Positions 16,123 through 24,805 of a stretch of 64,000 nucleotides of DNA are shown here, piece by piece. Within the stretch, counting starts at the first letter, position 1; each line of letters starts with the position of its first letter. The notes beneath the pieces are model-generated. The model had not been told where the DNA came from. It ran no database searches and worked only from the letters and a program-made list of their open reading frames with translations. Location of the stretch: positions 558,001 to 622,000 of the forward strand of contig NZ_JBHSMG010000002.1 of assembly GCF_042655435.1 (NCBI RefSeq), written 5' to 3'. Origin of the DNA: Lysinimonas soli. GTDB lineage: Bacteria; Actinomycetota; Actinomycetes; Actinomycetales; Microbacteriaceae. A program made the position numbers and the translations under genes.

Positions 16123-16992
16123 ATGGCCTTTCTCAATGCACTGGTTCAGGGCATCCTGCTGGGCGGGTTGTTCGCGATGGCCGCCCTCGGCTTGTCGATC
16201 GCGTTCGGGGTGCTGCGGGTCGTCAACCTCGCACACGGGGAGATCATGACCTTGGGGGCGTACCTCGCGTTCGTCACCCTCACGGGTCTCGGGCTCAACG
16301 TGTGGGTGGGCCTCCTCGTCGCAGTCCCGGTGATGGGCATCTTCGGCTACTGGATTCAGAGGCTGATCCTCCAACGAGCATTGAGGCTGGGCGAGCTCGC
16401 ACCTCTCCTGGTCACCTTCGGAATGGCGATCATCATTCCCAACGGCCTGATCGAGATATTCACCAACAACAAGAAGGCCCTCCCCACCGGGGACTTGGCG
16501 GTGCAGAGCATCACCTTCGGTGGCATCACCGTCGGGGTGCTTCAACTCATCACCCTGGTGGTCGCCATCGCGCTGATCGCGGCGCTGCAGCTGTTCCTCG
16601 CTCGAACCCGGATGGGTCGGTTCATGCGAGCGGCAGCGGACGATTCCGAGACGCTCCGACTCATGGGAGTCGATTACCGCAGGGTGTACGCATTCGCGAT
16701 GGCGATCGCGTTCGCCGTCGCCGCACTCGCCGGAGTGTTCTTCGGGATCCGCCAAGGGGGGGTGACTCCCTTCGACGGGCAGACAACCGTCCTGTTCGCA
16801 TTCGAGGCGGTGATCATCGGAGGCCTGGGGTCGCTCTGGGGCACGCTCGCGGGCGGGGTCGTACTCGGCGTGGCGCAAACGGTCGCCGGCCAGATCAGCC
16901 CCGAACTCCCGCTGCTCGTGGGCAACCTCGTCTTCATCGCGATCCTGGTGTTCCGTCCGACGGGCATCGTACAGAGCAAGGTGGCTGCATAG
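16123..16992 (+). CDS. livH: Liv-type ABC permease (LivH class)
   Basis: A 289-residue inner-membrane permease with about eight hydrophobic segments. The opening GILLGGLFAMAALGLSIAFGVLRVVNLAHGE is the hallmark of LivH, and the EAA-like loop RAAADDSETLRLMGVDYRR lies near residue 168. It ends with VFRPTGI, usual for this family. It lies directly between the ATPase and LivM genes and forms a heterodimer with the latter. Confidence 0.92.
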   Translation: MAFLNALVQGILLGGLFAMAALGLSIAFGVLRVVNLAHGEIMTLGAYLAFVTLTGLGLNVWVGLLVAVPVMGIFGYWIQRLILQRALRLGELAPLLVTFGMAIIIPNGLIEIFTNNKKALPTGDLAVQSITFGGITVGVLQLITLVVAIALIAALQLFLARTRMGRFMRAAADDSETLRLMGVDYRRVYAFAMAIAFAVAALAGVFFGIRQGGVTPFDGQTTVLFAFEAVIIGGLGSLWGTLAGGVVLGVAQTVAGQISPELPLLVGNLVFIAILVFRPTGIVQSKVAA

Positions 16993-18042
16993 ATGTCCCG
17001 CGACCTATCAGGCCCGATCCGCATCGACCGCTACCGGACGAAGGTCACGGTCACGGCGGTTGTCGCGGCGGGGTTGTTCATCGTCTTGGCGATCGCCCCG
17101 TATGTCGTCGATCCCTCGATCACGAGCTCGTGGATCAAGCTCTTCTACCTGATCACGTTGGCGTCGATGTGGAACCTCCTCGCTGGATACGCGGGCATGG
17201 TCTCCGTCGGCCAACAGGCGTACATCGGGCTGGGTGCGTACGGGGTATTCGTCTTCAACGACCTCGGGCTCGACCCCTACAGCAGTGCGATCGTCGCCTC
17301 CATTGCGGTCGGGCTGATTGCGCTCCCTCTGTCCTTCGTCGCCTTTCGCTTGCGGGGAGGGTACTTCGCCATCGGAACCTGGGTCCTCGCGGAAGCCGTG
17401 CGGCAGATCATCATCCGCGTCGATGCACTGGGCGCCGGCAGGGGTCGCAGCATCTCGAATTACACCGAAGACCCGATCTTCCGGAATCTCTTCACGTACT
17501 GGCTTGCACTCGGCATCCTCGTCGCGGCCCTTGTCGCCACGTTCCTCCTGCTCCGCAGTCGCATGGGAATCGCGCTTCAAAGCATTCGCGACAACGAGGT
17601 CGCAGCTCGCGCTGTCGGGATCAACGTCAACCGGACCAAACGCATCGTCTTCGTGATCGCCGCGATCGGCGCGTCGCTCGTCGGTTCGGTGATCTGCCTT
17701 CAGGCGATCGGGGTTGCATCGCCTTCCCAGATCTTCAGCGTGAGCTACTCCGCGTTCATGATCTTCATGGTCCTGATCGGCGGGATAGGGACGATCGAAG
17801 GACCGATCATCGGCGCGGTCGTCTACTACGTGATGGACTTCTATTTCGGCCAAGTCGGACTGTGGTACCTCGTGGTGCTCGGTCTGCTGGCGATTCTGAT
17901 CACTCTGTTCTTTCCCAAAGGCATCTGGGGAGAGTTGAGCAGCCGGTTCAATCTGACCGTGTTCCCGGTCGGACACCGAGTGGTGCCGAGCTCTTTGGCT
18001 CTGCAACGCGGGCACAAGGAGACCCTTGCCGACCGGCGATAG
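16993..18042 (+). CDS. livM: Liv-type ABC permease (LivM class)
   Basis: The 349-residue second permease, with about nine hydrophobic segments. Family blocks are SMWNLLAGYAGMVSVGQQAYIGLGAY (about 57-82), RLRGGYFAIGTWVLAEA (about 119-135) and the cytoplasmic loop LQSIRDNEVAARAVGINV (about 196-213). The C-terminal tail after FFPKGIWGEL is a little longer than usual (about 30 residues). It directly follows LivH and closes the importer operon, which ends in a hairpin shared with the convergent AraC gene. Confidence 0.9.
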   Translation: MSRDLSGPIRIDRYRTKVTVTAVVAAGLFIVLAIAPYVVDPSITSSWIKLFYLITLASMWNLLAGYAGMVSVGQQAYIGLGAYGVFVFNDLGLDPYSSAIVASIAVGLIALPLSFVAFRLRGGYFAIGTWVLAEAVRQIIIRVDALGAGRGRSISNYTEDPIFRNLFTYWLALGILVAALVATFLLLRSRMGIALQSIRDNEVAARAVGINVNRTKRIVFVIAAIGASLVGSVICLQAIGVASPSQIFSVSYSAFMIFMVLIGGIGTIEGPIIGAVVYYVMDFYFGQVGLWYLVVLGLLAILITLFFPKGIWGELSSRFNLTVFPVGHRVVPSSLALQRGHKETLADRR

Positions 18043-18057
18043 CCGCAGACCGCGGCT
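18041..18057. terminator. Short hairpin between convergent livM and AraC genes
   Basis: Arms AGCCGC (18041-18046) and GCGGCT (18052-18057) with a five-base loop, overlapping the LivM stop codon. GC-rich and symmetric, so it could act for either strand. No T-run, and the stem is only six bases, so support is moderate. Confidence 0.4.
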
Positions 18058-18074
18058 CGACGGTGAGACCGGAG

Positions 18075-19028
18075 TCAGGCGACTTGAGACTCGCCGTGCT
18101 GGAACTCCGGCGACGATCGCCGCCACTCGAGCGGGGTGCACGAGAACTCGCGCCGGAAGGCGCGGTTGAAGCTGGTCGCATCCGGGAAGCCGCACTCGCT
18201 GCCGATTCGACGGACCGACCAGGTCGCATACTTGTGATCGGTGAGCATCGCTGCAGCGTTGCCCAGCTTGACGTTGCGCAAGTAGTCGGCCGGGCTGGTT
18301 CCTGTTCGACCGAACAGGTTGTACAGACTGCGGCGTGACATGTAGAACTCGTGGGCGATGTCGTCGACGCGCAAGGTGGCGACGTTGGCGGTGATGAAGT
18401 CGCGGATGGTGAACATCATTCCACCCGGAGATCGAGGTACCACCCGGCCGTGGCCGAAGGAACCCTGGATCATCGTGGAAGAGAGGTCTTTGGTGATCTC
18501 CGCTGCTTCCTCGGGGTCGGTGAGCTGTCCTGCTGCCGATCTCTCCTGAAGCAACGCCACGTAGGAGAAGAGAACTCGCGCGGCGTCGGACTGGGGCACC
18601 GCGAGGCGTGCACAGGACTCGGCGACCATCGACATGGGCAGCTTGAGGGCAGACCGAGAGACCTGGATGATCACCTGTCGCTGCTCTGGCGCCGAGTAGT
18701 CGAGAAAGTAGGGCGAGTCGGTGGCGTACGTCGAGACCGAACCCGGTCCGACCGGGACACGATGCCCGCCCTGACTGACAAGGCCACGCGATGAGGCCTG
18801 CAGGGAGATGTGGAGGTCGTCATTCTCGGAGTGAGCCGCCAGCCGCGGCGTTCGTTCCGCGATCGTTCCGTCGGTGGTCACCACCGATACCGAGACGCGC
18901 TCGTCGAGGCGAACATGTTCCATCTGCCCGTGAAACCCCGCACTGAACGCCGAAGTGCGTAACGGAACGAAGCAGTTGCTGACAACGTCTTCCCACTCAT
19001 CGGCGCTCTCAGCCTTGAGAACAACCAC
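18075..19028 (-). CDS. AraC-family transcriptional regulator (AraC_binding_2 type)
   Basis: A 317-residue regulator. The N-terminal half resembles the sensor domain of NphR/XylS-like activators (LHISLQASSRGLVSQGGHRVPVGPG-type strand pair, then SPYFLDYSAPEQRQVIIQVSRSAL); the C-terminal third has two helix-turn-helix units (VDDIAHEFYMSRRSLYNLFGRTG and VRRIGSECGFPDATSFNRAFRREF). AAGGAGG precedes the GTG start. It is divergent from the aryl aldehyde dehydrogenase gene, and paired repeats in the gap between them are candidate binding sites. Activators of this class often respond to aromatic acids or alcohols, which fits the neighbouring dehydrogenases. Confidence 0.88.
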   Translation of the reverse strand: MVVLKAESADEWEDVVSNCFVPLRTSAFSAGFHGQMEHVRLDERVSVSVVTTDGTIAERTPRLAAHSENDDLHISLQASSRGLVSQGGHRVPVGPGSVSTYATDSPYFLDYSAPEQRQVIIQVSRSALKLPMSMVAESCARLAVPQSDAARVLFSYVALLQERSAAGQLTDPEEAAEITKDLSSTMIQGSFGHGRVVPRSPGGMMFTIRDFITANVATLRVDDIAHEFYMSRRSLYNLFGRTGTSPADYLRNVKLGNAAAMLTDHKYATWSVRRIGSECGFPDATSFNRAFRREFSCTPLEWRRSSPEFQHGESQVA

Positions 19029-19123
19029 GACTGCCTCCTTGCGCGCGTGCGAGTGAAGCTAACACCGGCCTGTCGACGGGGTCAAGGGAGTTCGCGCCTC
19101 ACGCGCAGCTGCGAACGCGATCG

Positions 19124-19164
19124 TGCACGAATTGCAAACGGCCGCATTTGTCTGCACAGTTTGC
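19124..19164 (+). promoter_or_regulatory. Candidate AraC-type direct repeats in the divergent promoter region
   Basis: Two direct repeats, TGCACGAATTGC (19124-19135) and TGCACAGTTTGC (19153-19164), share nine of twelve bases and start 29 bases apart, close to three helical turns. XylS/AraC-type activators bind such paired half-sites containing TGCA. They lie between the AraC gene and the aldehyde dehydrogenase gene, 95 bases before the latter's start. Inferred only. Confidence 0.4.
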
Positions 19165-19259
19165 TGATTCCTCGCCGACGGGCGCCGTGTTGAATGACGG
19201 TGGGTCGCACGGCGGCCGATCTCTGCGGTGCTCCTGTGCCGATGTCGAAGGGAATGACC

Positions 19260-20714
19260 ATGACGTTTTTCGATCAGGCCGGCTGGAACGGGCGCACCTA
19301 TCTCGGGGGGTGGACCGAGCTGGGTTCGGTGGCCGACATCACGTCTCCTTCGACGGGTGACATCATCGGCAGCTACTCGACCGGCAGCGCGGCCGATGTC
19401 CACACCGCCGCAGACGTCGCTCAGACCGCCCAGCGAGAGTGGGCGGCCACCAGCCCAGAAGAACGGTCCGCGGTGCTCCGTCGCGCTGCGGCGCTCATCG
19501 AGCGGAACGTCGATGTACTCGCGCGATGGCTGTCAGACGAAGCCGGTTCGGCCGGAGGCAAGGCGGCGTTCGAAGCGGGCCTCGTCGCTGCGGAGTTCCA
19601 CCTCGCGTCCGCCACGGCGATGGTGCCGTACGGCCAGCTCCTCCGAAGCGGTCGGCCGAGGCTGAGCATGGCGCGGCGTGTGCCGGTGGGCACGGTGGGA
19701 ATCATCTCGCCGTTCAACTTCCCCGGCATTCTGTCCGCTCGCTCCATCGCGCCGGCGCTCGCACTCGGAAACGCCGTCATCATCAAGCCGGATCCGCGCA
19801 CGACCGTCACGGGCGGGCTCTTCTTCGCGGCCATCCTCGAAGAAGCCGGACTGCCTGCGGGGCTGTTCAGTGTGGTCCCCGGTGGTGCCGATGTCGGCAC
19901 CGCGCTCGTCGACGAACCGCGGGTCCCGGTGATCTCGTTCACGGGCTCGACACCCGCTGGACGCGCCATCGGTGCCCGCGGCGGTCAGCTCCTCAAGCGC
20001 GTGCACCTCGAGCTCGGGGGCAACAACGCGCTCGTCGTCCTTCAGGACGCCGACGTCGAGGCGGCTGCATCGGCGGGCGCATGGGGGTCGTTCCTTCATC
20101 AGGGGCAGATCTGCATGACCACCGGCCGCCACCTGGTCCACGCAGACCTGTATGACCGGTACGTCGAACTCCTCACGGAGAAGGCGGCTCACATTCCGGT
20201 TGGCCCGCCCTCGAGCGGAGCCCCCTTGGGGCCGATCATCGATGCCGGTCAGCGGGACAAGATACATGCGATCGTGACCGACAGCGTGGCTGCGGGAGCC
20301 CGCCTTACCGCCGGTGGCCACTACGACCGGCTGTTCTACGAGGCCACGGTGCTTGCCGACGTGAGCCCCGGGCATCGGGCCTTCGACGAGGAGATATTCG
20401 GCCCCGTCGCCCCGGTGACCAAGTTCTCGAGCATCGATGAACTCGTGGGACTGGTCAACAGTTCCGACTTCGGGTTGTCGCTCGCGATCCTCACCGGCAA
20501 CGCATACAAGGGATTCGAGCTGGCGGACCGGATGCCGAGTGGGATTCTCCACATCAACGATCAGACCGTCGACGATGAGGCTCAGGCTCCCTTCGGCGGC
20601 GTCGGCGCGTCCGGCACAGGTGCCCGATTCGGCGGGCACGAGGCCAACATCGAGGCGTTCACCGAGACCCAATGGGTGACGATCCAGGGCGACATCGCGA
20701 CCTATCCCTTCTGA
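19260..20714 (+). CDS. Aromatic aldehyde dehydrogenase (XylC/benzaldehyde dehydrogenase-like)
   Basis: An NAD(P)-dependent aldehyde dehydrogenase of 484 residues. The cofactor and active-site blocks are present: ISPFNFPGILSARSIAPALALGNAVIIKPD, ISFTGSTPAGRAIG, the general base in LELGGNN, and a catalytic cysteine in GQICMTTGRHLVH. The N-terminal W-G-YLGGW pattern and the C-terminal IHINDQTVDDEAQAPFGG, RFGG and TQWVTI...YPF closely follow the benzaldehyde dehydrogenases of the XylC type. ATG 19260 is chosen: AAGGGA lies six bases upstream, better than ATGs at 19242 and 19254. With the ADH gene that follows it would turn an aryl alcohol into the aromatic acid. Confidence 0.88.
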   Translation: MTFFDQAGWNGRTYLGGWTELGSVADITSPSTGDIIGSYSTGSAADVHTAADVAQTAQREWAATSPEERSAVLRRAAALIERNVDVLARWLSDEAGSAGGKAAFEAGLVAAEFHLASATAMVPYGQLLRSGRPRLSMARRVPVGTVGIISPFNFPGILSARSIAPALALGNAVIIKPDPRTTVTGGLFFAAILEEAGLPAGLFSVVPGGADVGTALVDEPRVPVISFTGSTPAGRAIGARGGQLLKRVHLELGGNNALVVLQDADVEAAASAGAWGSFLHQGQICMTTGRHLVHADLYDRYVELLTEKAAHIPVGPPSSGAPLGPIIDAGQRDKIHAIVTDSVAAGARLTAGGHYDRLFYEATVLADVSPGHRAFDEEIFGPVAPVTKFSSIDELVGLVNSSDFGLSLAILTGNAYKGFELADRMPSGILHINDQTVDDEAQAPFGGVGASGTGARFGGHEANIEAFTETQWVTIQGDIATYPF

Positions 20715-20738
20715 TCCCCTCTGAAGAACGAGAAACCA

Positions 20739-21842
20739 ATGACGATGCAGATCACGGCCGCGATCACGCGCGACGTCGGACGTCCCCTCGAGATCACGAC
20801 CCTTGAGCTCGACGACCTGCGGCCCGATGAGGTCCAAGTCCGTCTCGTCGCCACGGGGGTGTGCCACACCGACGCGCTGGTGAGGGATGGCATCCTGCCG
20901 GGCTCGCTCCCGGTTGTGCTGGGTCACGAGGGTGCCGGAGTGGTGACCGCGGTCGGAGCCCGAGTCGAATCCGTCGCGGTGGGCGACCACGTGGTACTCG
21001 GGTTCAACTCGTGCGGTGTCTGCGCTCAGTGCACCGCAGGGCATCCCGCATATTGCGCGAGCTTTCCCCCGCTGAACTTCGGCGGCCGGCGCCAAGACGG
21101 GAGTACCAGCCTGAGCGAAGCCGGCGCGAGCGTGGGGAGCCACTTCTTCGGGCAGTCGAGCTTCGCATCATTCGCGAACGTCGCAGCCAGGTCGGTCGCC
21201 AAGGTCTCCGCCTCGGTGCCGCTGGAGCTCGTCGGTCCGCTGGGGTGCGGCATCACCACCGGTGCCGGCACCGTGCTGAATGTCTTGAAGCCGGCGCCCG
21301 GGTCCTCGATCGTGATCTTCGGTACCGGAGCTGTGGGCGACTCGGCCCTGCTCGCTGCCGTCGTCGCCGAATGCTCGACGATCATCATGGTCGACGTCGT
21401 CCCAGCGCGTCTGGCGCTTGCCACCGAACTGGGCGCCACGCATGTCATCGACAGCCGACATGAGGATGCCGTCGCCCGTGTGCACGAGATCACAGGAGTC
21501 GGCGCACACTATGCGATCGACACCACGGGTCGGCCGGGGGTGTTCCGCCAGATGGTGGATTCGCTGGCGCCGCAGGGGTTCGCCGCTCTCGTAGGAGCCG
21601 CTGCGCCGGGAACGGAGGCGACGGTCGATATCGGTGCGTTCCTGGTCAATTCGCCGACCGTGACCGCGGTGATCGAGGGAGACGCCGTGCCGCAGACATT
21701 CATCCCCTATCTGGTCGAGCTCTACGAAGCCGGCCGGTTCCCGTTCGATCGGCTGATCAAGACCTATGCGTTTGGCGACATCAATCAGGCGTTTGCGGAT
21801 TCCGAGTCCGGCTTGACCATCAAGCCGGTCGTCGTCTTCTGA
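20739..21842 (+). CDS. Zinc-dependent alcohol dehydrogenase (XylB/aryl-alcohol dehydrogenase-like)
   Basis: A 367-residue medium-chain dehydrogenase. Catalytic zinc ligands are in GVCHTDALVRDG and LGHEGAGVV; the structural-zinc lobe CGVCAQCTAGHPAYC has all four cysteines; the NAD-binding site is IVIFGTGAVGDSALLAAV. The stretch FGQSSFASFANVAARS after the zinc lobe is like XylB-type benzyl alcohol dehydrogenases (HFFAQSSFA...). It follows the aldehyde dehydrogenase by 24 bases, so the two catalyse successive steps, alcohol to aldehyde to acid. Class call is firm; the aromatic substrate is an inference from similarity. Confidence 0.87.
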   Translation: MTMQITAAITRDVGRPLEITTLELDDLRPDEVQVRLVATGVCHTDALVRDGILPGSLPVVLGHEGAGVVTAVGARVESVAVGDHVVLGFNSCGVCAQCTAGHPAYCASFPPLNFGGRRQDGSTSLSEAGASVGSHFFGQSSFASFANVAARSVAKVSASVPLELVGPLGCGITTGAGTVLNVLKPAPGSSIVIFGTGAVGDSALLAAVVAECSTIIMVDVVPARLALATELGATHVIDSRHEDAVARVHEITGVGAHYAIDTTGRPGVFRQMVDSLAPQGFAALVGAAAPGTEATVDIGAFLVNSPTVTAVIEGDAVPQTFIPYLVELYEAGRFPFDRLIKTYAFGDINQAFADSESGLTIKPVVVF

Positions 21843-21993
21843 CGTTCGGATCGGGTGGCACGGGAGGCCACGAGCCTCGCCGTCATGCCCTCGCGGGTGA
21901 TCACCGCGGGGACCTGCCGTGTCCCAGACCGCGGGGGCTGGACACACGGGTACTAGATTCGTTTGCGCAGGCGGTCGCGCAGGGAGGGCCCCC

Positions 21994-22329
21994 ATGAGCA
22001 GCAATCTGGATCTCTCCACGATTCCCCTCGGCGTTCTGATCGGGCTGGGCGTGGTGCTGCTCCTCGAGATCACGCTCGACGTCATCGCGCTCGTCGATCT
22101 GTATCGTCGGCCGGTCGCGTCGGTCGCCCTCGGCAACAAGTGGATCTGGGTGGCCGTCATCCTGCTCGTCAACCTCATCGGCGCGATCCTGTACTTCGCG
22201 ATCGGTCGCAGGCCCGCGCCGGCGGTCGAGCAACCGTCCGCCGGGCCCTCGGCCCCCGAGCGCACACGCTCGGCCGCCGAGATCGCCGACGCCCTCTACG
22301 GCAGCGACGACGAAACCAAGAGGCCGTGA
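21994..22329 (+). CDS. Small membrane protein with PLDc_N-type domain
   Basis: A 111-residue protein with two transmembrane segments (about 10-30 and 47-67) separated by a short loop (DLYRRPVASVALGNKW), matching the PLDc_N domain found before transporters and phospholipases, with VLLVNLIGAILYFAIGRR at the end of the second helix. A cytosolic tail rich in Pro, Ala and Ser follows. GGGAGGG precedes the ATG. Its stop overlaps the ABC ATPase start (GTGA), and this arrangement recurs in actinobacteria, so it may belong to the exporter. Function unknown. Confidence 0.75.
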   Translation: MSSNLDLSTIPLGVLIGLGVVLLLEITLDVIALVDLYRRPVASVALGNKWIWVAVILLVNLIGAILYFAIGRRPAPAVEQPSAGPSAPERTRSAAEIADALYGSDDETKRP

Positions 22330-23252
22330 CCGCCGCCATCCGGGCGACCGGATTGACCAAGTCCTACGGCGGCAAGCCCGCCCTCGACTCGCTCACCCTC
22401 GACATCGAGGAGGGGTCGATCTTCGGGTTCCTGGGCCCGAACGGTGCGGGGAAGACCACCACCCTCCGCCTCATCACGGGACTCGCCCGGCCGACGCGAG
22501 GGGCGATCCAGGTGTTCGGGAACGACGTGGGCGCGGCCGACAACGCTGCGCGGTCCGAGATCGGCTTCCTCCCCGATGTCCCCGCCTTCTACGGATGGAT
22601 GACCGCGCCGGAGTTCCTGCGCTTCGCGGGAGGCCTGTTCGGGATGTCGGGCGCGCGCCTCGAGGACCGGACCAGCATGCTCCTCGACCTCGCCGGGCTG
22701 AGCGGGGTGACGACCAGGATCGGGGGCTACTCGCGCGGGATGAAGCAGCGCCTCGGCATCGCCCAGGCGCTCATCAACGCACCGCGGCTGCTGCTGCTCG
22801 ACGAGCCCACCAGCGCGCTCGATCCGATGGGCCGCAAGGACGTGCTCGACATGATCGCCTCGCTGCGCGGACGCACCACCGTCTTCTTCTCGACGCACAT
22901 CCTGAGCGACGTCGAGCGGGTCTGCGACACCGTCGCGATCCTCGACCGCGGCCGCATGGTCGCCCATGCGCCGATCGACGAGTTGAAGGCGCGCTACGGC
23001 AAGGAGAAGATCCTCGTCGAGGTGACCGAGAACGCCGACGCGCTCGCGGAGGATTTCGGCGAACGCCCCTGGGCGACCGCGGTGACCCGCCCGACGCAGG
23101 GTTCGATCGAGATCACGGTCACCGATCTCGGCGCCGCCCAGCACGACATCCCGGCCATGGTCGCCGCGCGCGGCAGCGGGCTGGCCCGGCTCGAGGCGGG
23201 AGAGGTCGGCCTCGAAGAGGTCTTCGTCGAACTGGTCGGGAGCGCGAAGTGA
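22326..23252 (+). CDS. ABC-2 type exporter ATPase
   Basis: A 308-residue ATPase of the CcmA/NatA class. Walker A GPNGAGKTT, signature YSRGMKQRLGIAQALI, Walker B LLLLDEPTSALDP and switch STHILSDV are all present, followed by a C-terminal accessory domain (about 220-305) common in ABC-2 exporters. The GTG start overlaps the preceding stop, and its own stop overlaps the permease start. The pair probably exports a lipid, drug or peptide, or inserts a membrane component; substrate unknown. Confidence 0.92.
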   Translation: MTAAIRATGLTKSYGGKPALDSLTLDIEEGSIFGFLGPNGAGKTTTLRLITGLARPTRGAIQVFGNDVGAADNAARSEIGFLPDVPAFYGWMTAPEFLRFAGGLFGMSGARLEDRTSMLLDLAGLSGVTTRIGGYSRGMKQRLGIAQALINAPRLLLLDEPTSALDPMGRKDVLDMIASLRGRTTVFFSTHILSDVERVCDTVAILDRGRMVAHAPIDELKARYGKEKILVEVTENADALAEDFGERPWATAVTRPTQGSIEITVTDLGAAQHDIPAMVAARGSGLARLEAGEVGLEEVFVELVGSAK

Positions 23253-24013
23253 ACGGCACTCTCGTGTTCGCGCGCAAGGAAGCGCTCGAGATCGTGCGCA
23301 CCTGGCGGATCTGGGTGCTGCCGATGATCATCCTGTTCTTCGCGATCACCTCGCCCGTGCTCGCCCGCTTCACGCCCGAGATCGTCGGGGCCGTGGCCGG
23401 TGATCAACTCGGCGGCATCACGATTCCTCCGGCCACCTATCTCGACGCCTACGGGCAATGGATCAAGAACCTCAGCCAGATCACCCTCTTCGCCCTGATC
23501 ATCATCTACGGCGGCATCGTCTCGTCCGAGACCTCGAGCGGCACGGCGATCCTGGTGCTCACCAAGCCGATGTCGCGCGGCGCGTTCGTCGCGGTGAAGG
23601 CGATCATCCACTCGCTCTTCCTCGCGGCGCTCATCGTCATCGGCACGCTGGTGACCTGGGGCCTCACTGCAGCGGTATTCGGCCGGGCCCCCGCGGGCCC
23701 GGTGTGGTCGAGCGCACTGACCTGGCTCGTGCTCGGCGTCTTCTACGTGGCGCTGATGACCTTTCTCTCGGTGCTGATCCCGTCGTCGGCCGGGGCCGCA
23801 GGGGCGGGTATCGGCGCCTTCGTGCTGCTCGCCGTCGGCGCGATCTGGAAGCCGCTCAGCGACCACTCGCCGGCGGGGCTCGCCAGTCAGGCGGCTGCGC
23901 TCGCCACCGGAACGGCGGTGCCGGATCTGCTGCCGCCCGTGCTGGTGTCACTGGTGCTCGCCGTCGCACTGGTGGTCGCGGCCGCGCTGCTGTTCCGTGC
24001 CAAGGAACTGTGA
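23249..24013 (+). CDS. ABC-2 type exporter permease
   Basis: A 254-residue membrane protein with six hydrophobic segments. It follows the ABC-2 plan: an N-terminal helix pair after FARKEALEIVRTWRIWVLP, a segment with IIYGGIVSSETSSGTAILVLTKPMSR (about 83-108), typical of NosY/GldF-like permeases that remove and reinsert cofactors or lipids, and a last helix ending in RAKEL. GTG start overlapping the ATPase stop. Works with the upstream ATPase. Confidence 0.88.
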   Translation: MNGTLVFARKEALEIVRTWRIWVLPMIILFFAITSPVLARFTPEIVGAVAGDQLGGITIPPATYLDAYGQWIKNLSQITLFALIIIYGGIVSSETSSGTAILVLTKPMSRGAFVAVKAIIHSLFLAALIVIGTLVTWGLTAAVFGRAPAGPVWSSALTWLVLGVFYVALMTFLSVLIPSSAGAAGAGIGAFVLLAVGAIWKPLSDHSPAGLASQAAALATGTAVPDLLPPVLVSLVLAVALVVAAALLFRAKEL

Positions 24014-24051
24014 GCTGACGATGGACGGCGGGAGTGGTGGGGCGGTGAGCC

Positions 24052-24759
24052 GTGCGATTCGAGCATCGCGGCACGGACGCTGATCCGGGAGTCCTCGATC
24101 GGGTCTGGCGCACTCGGAGCGAGGCCGACACGATCATGACGTCTGCGGCGAGGACGAGCTTCCACCTCATCCTCGCCAGGACCGAGGGCCGCCTGACCGC
24201 GGGACTTCGCGGTCCCGAGACGAGGGCGACGGTCGCGCCGGTACCGGCCGAGACGGAGTACCTGGGAGTCAGGTTCTGTGTGGGCGCCGTGCTTCGTCCG
24301 CACCCACCGGCGACGATGGTCGACGGGTACACCCCCCTTCCCGTGACCGACCGGGGTGCGATCATCCTCGGGGGCGAGGAGTTCGAGCCGCCGACCTTCG
24401 AGAACGTCGAGCACTTCGTTCGACGACTTCGGGTGCTCGGACTCTTGGCGCCGTCGAGGATCGACCGCGAGTGGTGTTCGAAGCCCGGATCGGAGCGGAC
24501 ACGGCAGCGGCACTCCCGCGCGCTGATCGGGATGTCACGAACGGCGGTCGCGCAAATCGATCGTGCGAATGCGGCGGCGACGATGGTGCGCGCGGGACAG
24601 GACTGGGCCCGCGTCGTGGATTCCCTCGGCTACTACGATCAGGCCCACCTCGCCCATGCGTTGCGTCGTTTCGTCGGGCACTCGGTGCGCGAGCTCCAGG
24701 CCGACGGCGCCCCATCCGTGTCGTTCCTCTACAAGACCGGGTCGGGAATCGGAAGTTAG
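24052..24759 (+). CDS. AraC-like helix-turn-helix protein
   Basis: A 235-residue protein whose C-terminal third looks like the second AraC helix-turn-helix (WARVVDSLGYYDQAHLAHALRRFVGHSVREL, about 184-214). The N-terminal region (FHLILARTEG, YLGVRFCVGAVLRPHPP) resembles the DUF6597-type sensor found before such domains. The GTG at 24052 is the only upstream start in frame, with no clear ribosome site. It lies close after the exporter and before the DHFR-fold gene; either could be its target. Effector unknown. Confidence 0.72.
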   Translation: MRFEHRGTDADPGVLDRVWRTRSEADTIMTSAARTSFHLILARTEGRLTAGLRGPETRATVAPVPAETEYLGVRFCVGAVLRPHPPATMVDGYTPLPVTDRGAIILGGEEFEPPTFENVEHFVRRLRVLGLLAPSRIDREWCSKPGSERTRQRHSRALIGMSRTAVAQIDRANAAATMVRAGQDWARVVDSLGYYDQAHLAHALRRFVGHSVRELQADGAPSVSFLYKTGSGIGS

Positions 24760-24805
24760 CATCGTGGCCAGCCGATCTCGTCGGCAAGGCGATCAGGGAG
24801 AACGC

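Noticed and set aside
21892..21908. CGCGG/CCGCG palindrome around TGATCA before the small membrane protein gene
   Set aside because: Arms are five bases and GC-only; in such DNA this appears by chance. It could be a weak terminator or operator but is not supported.
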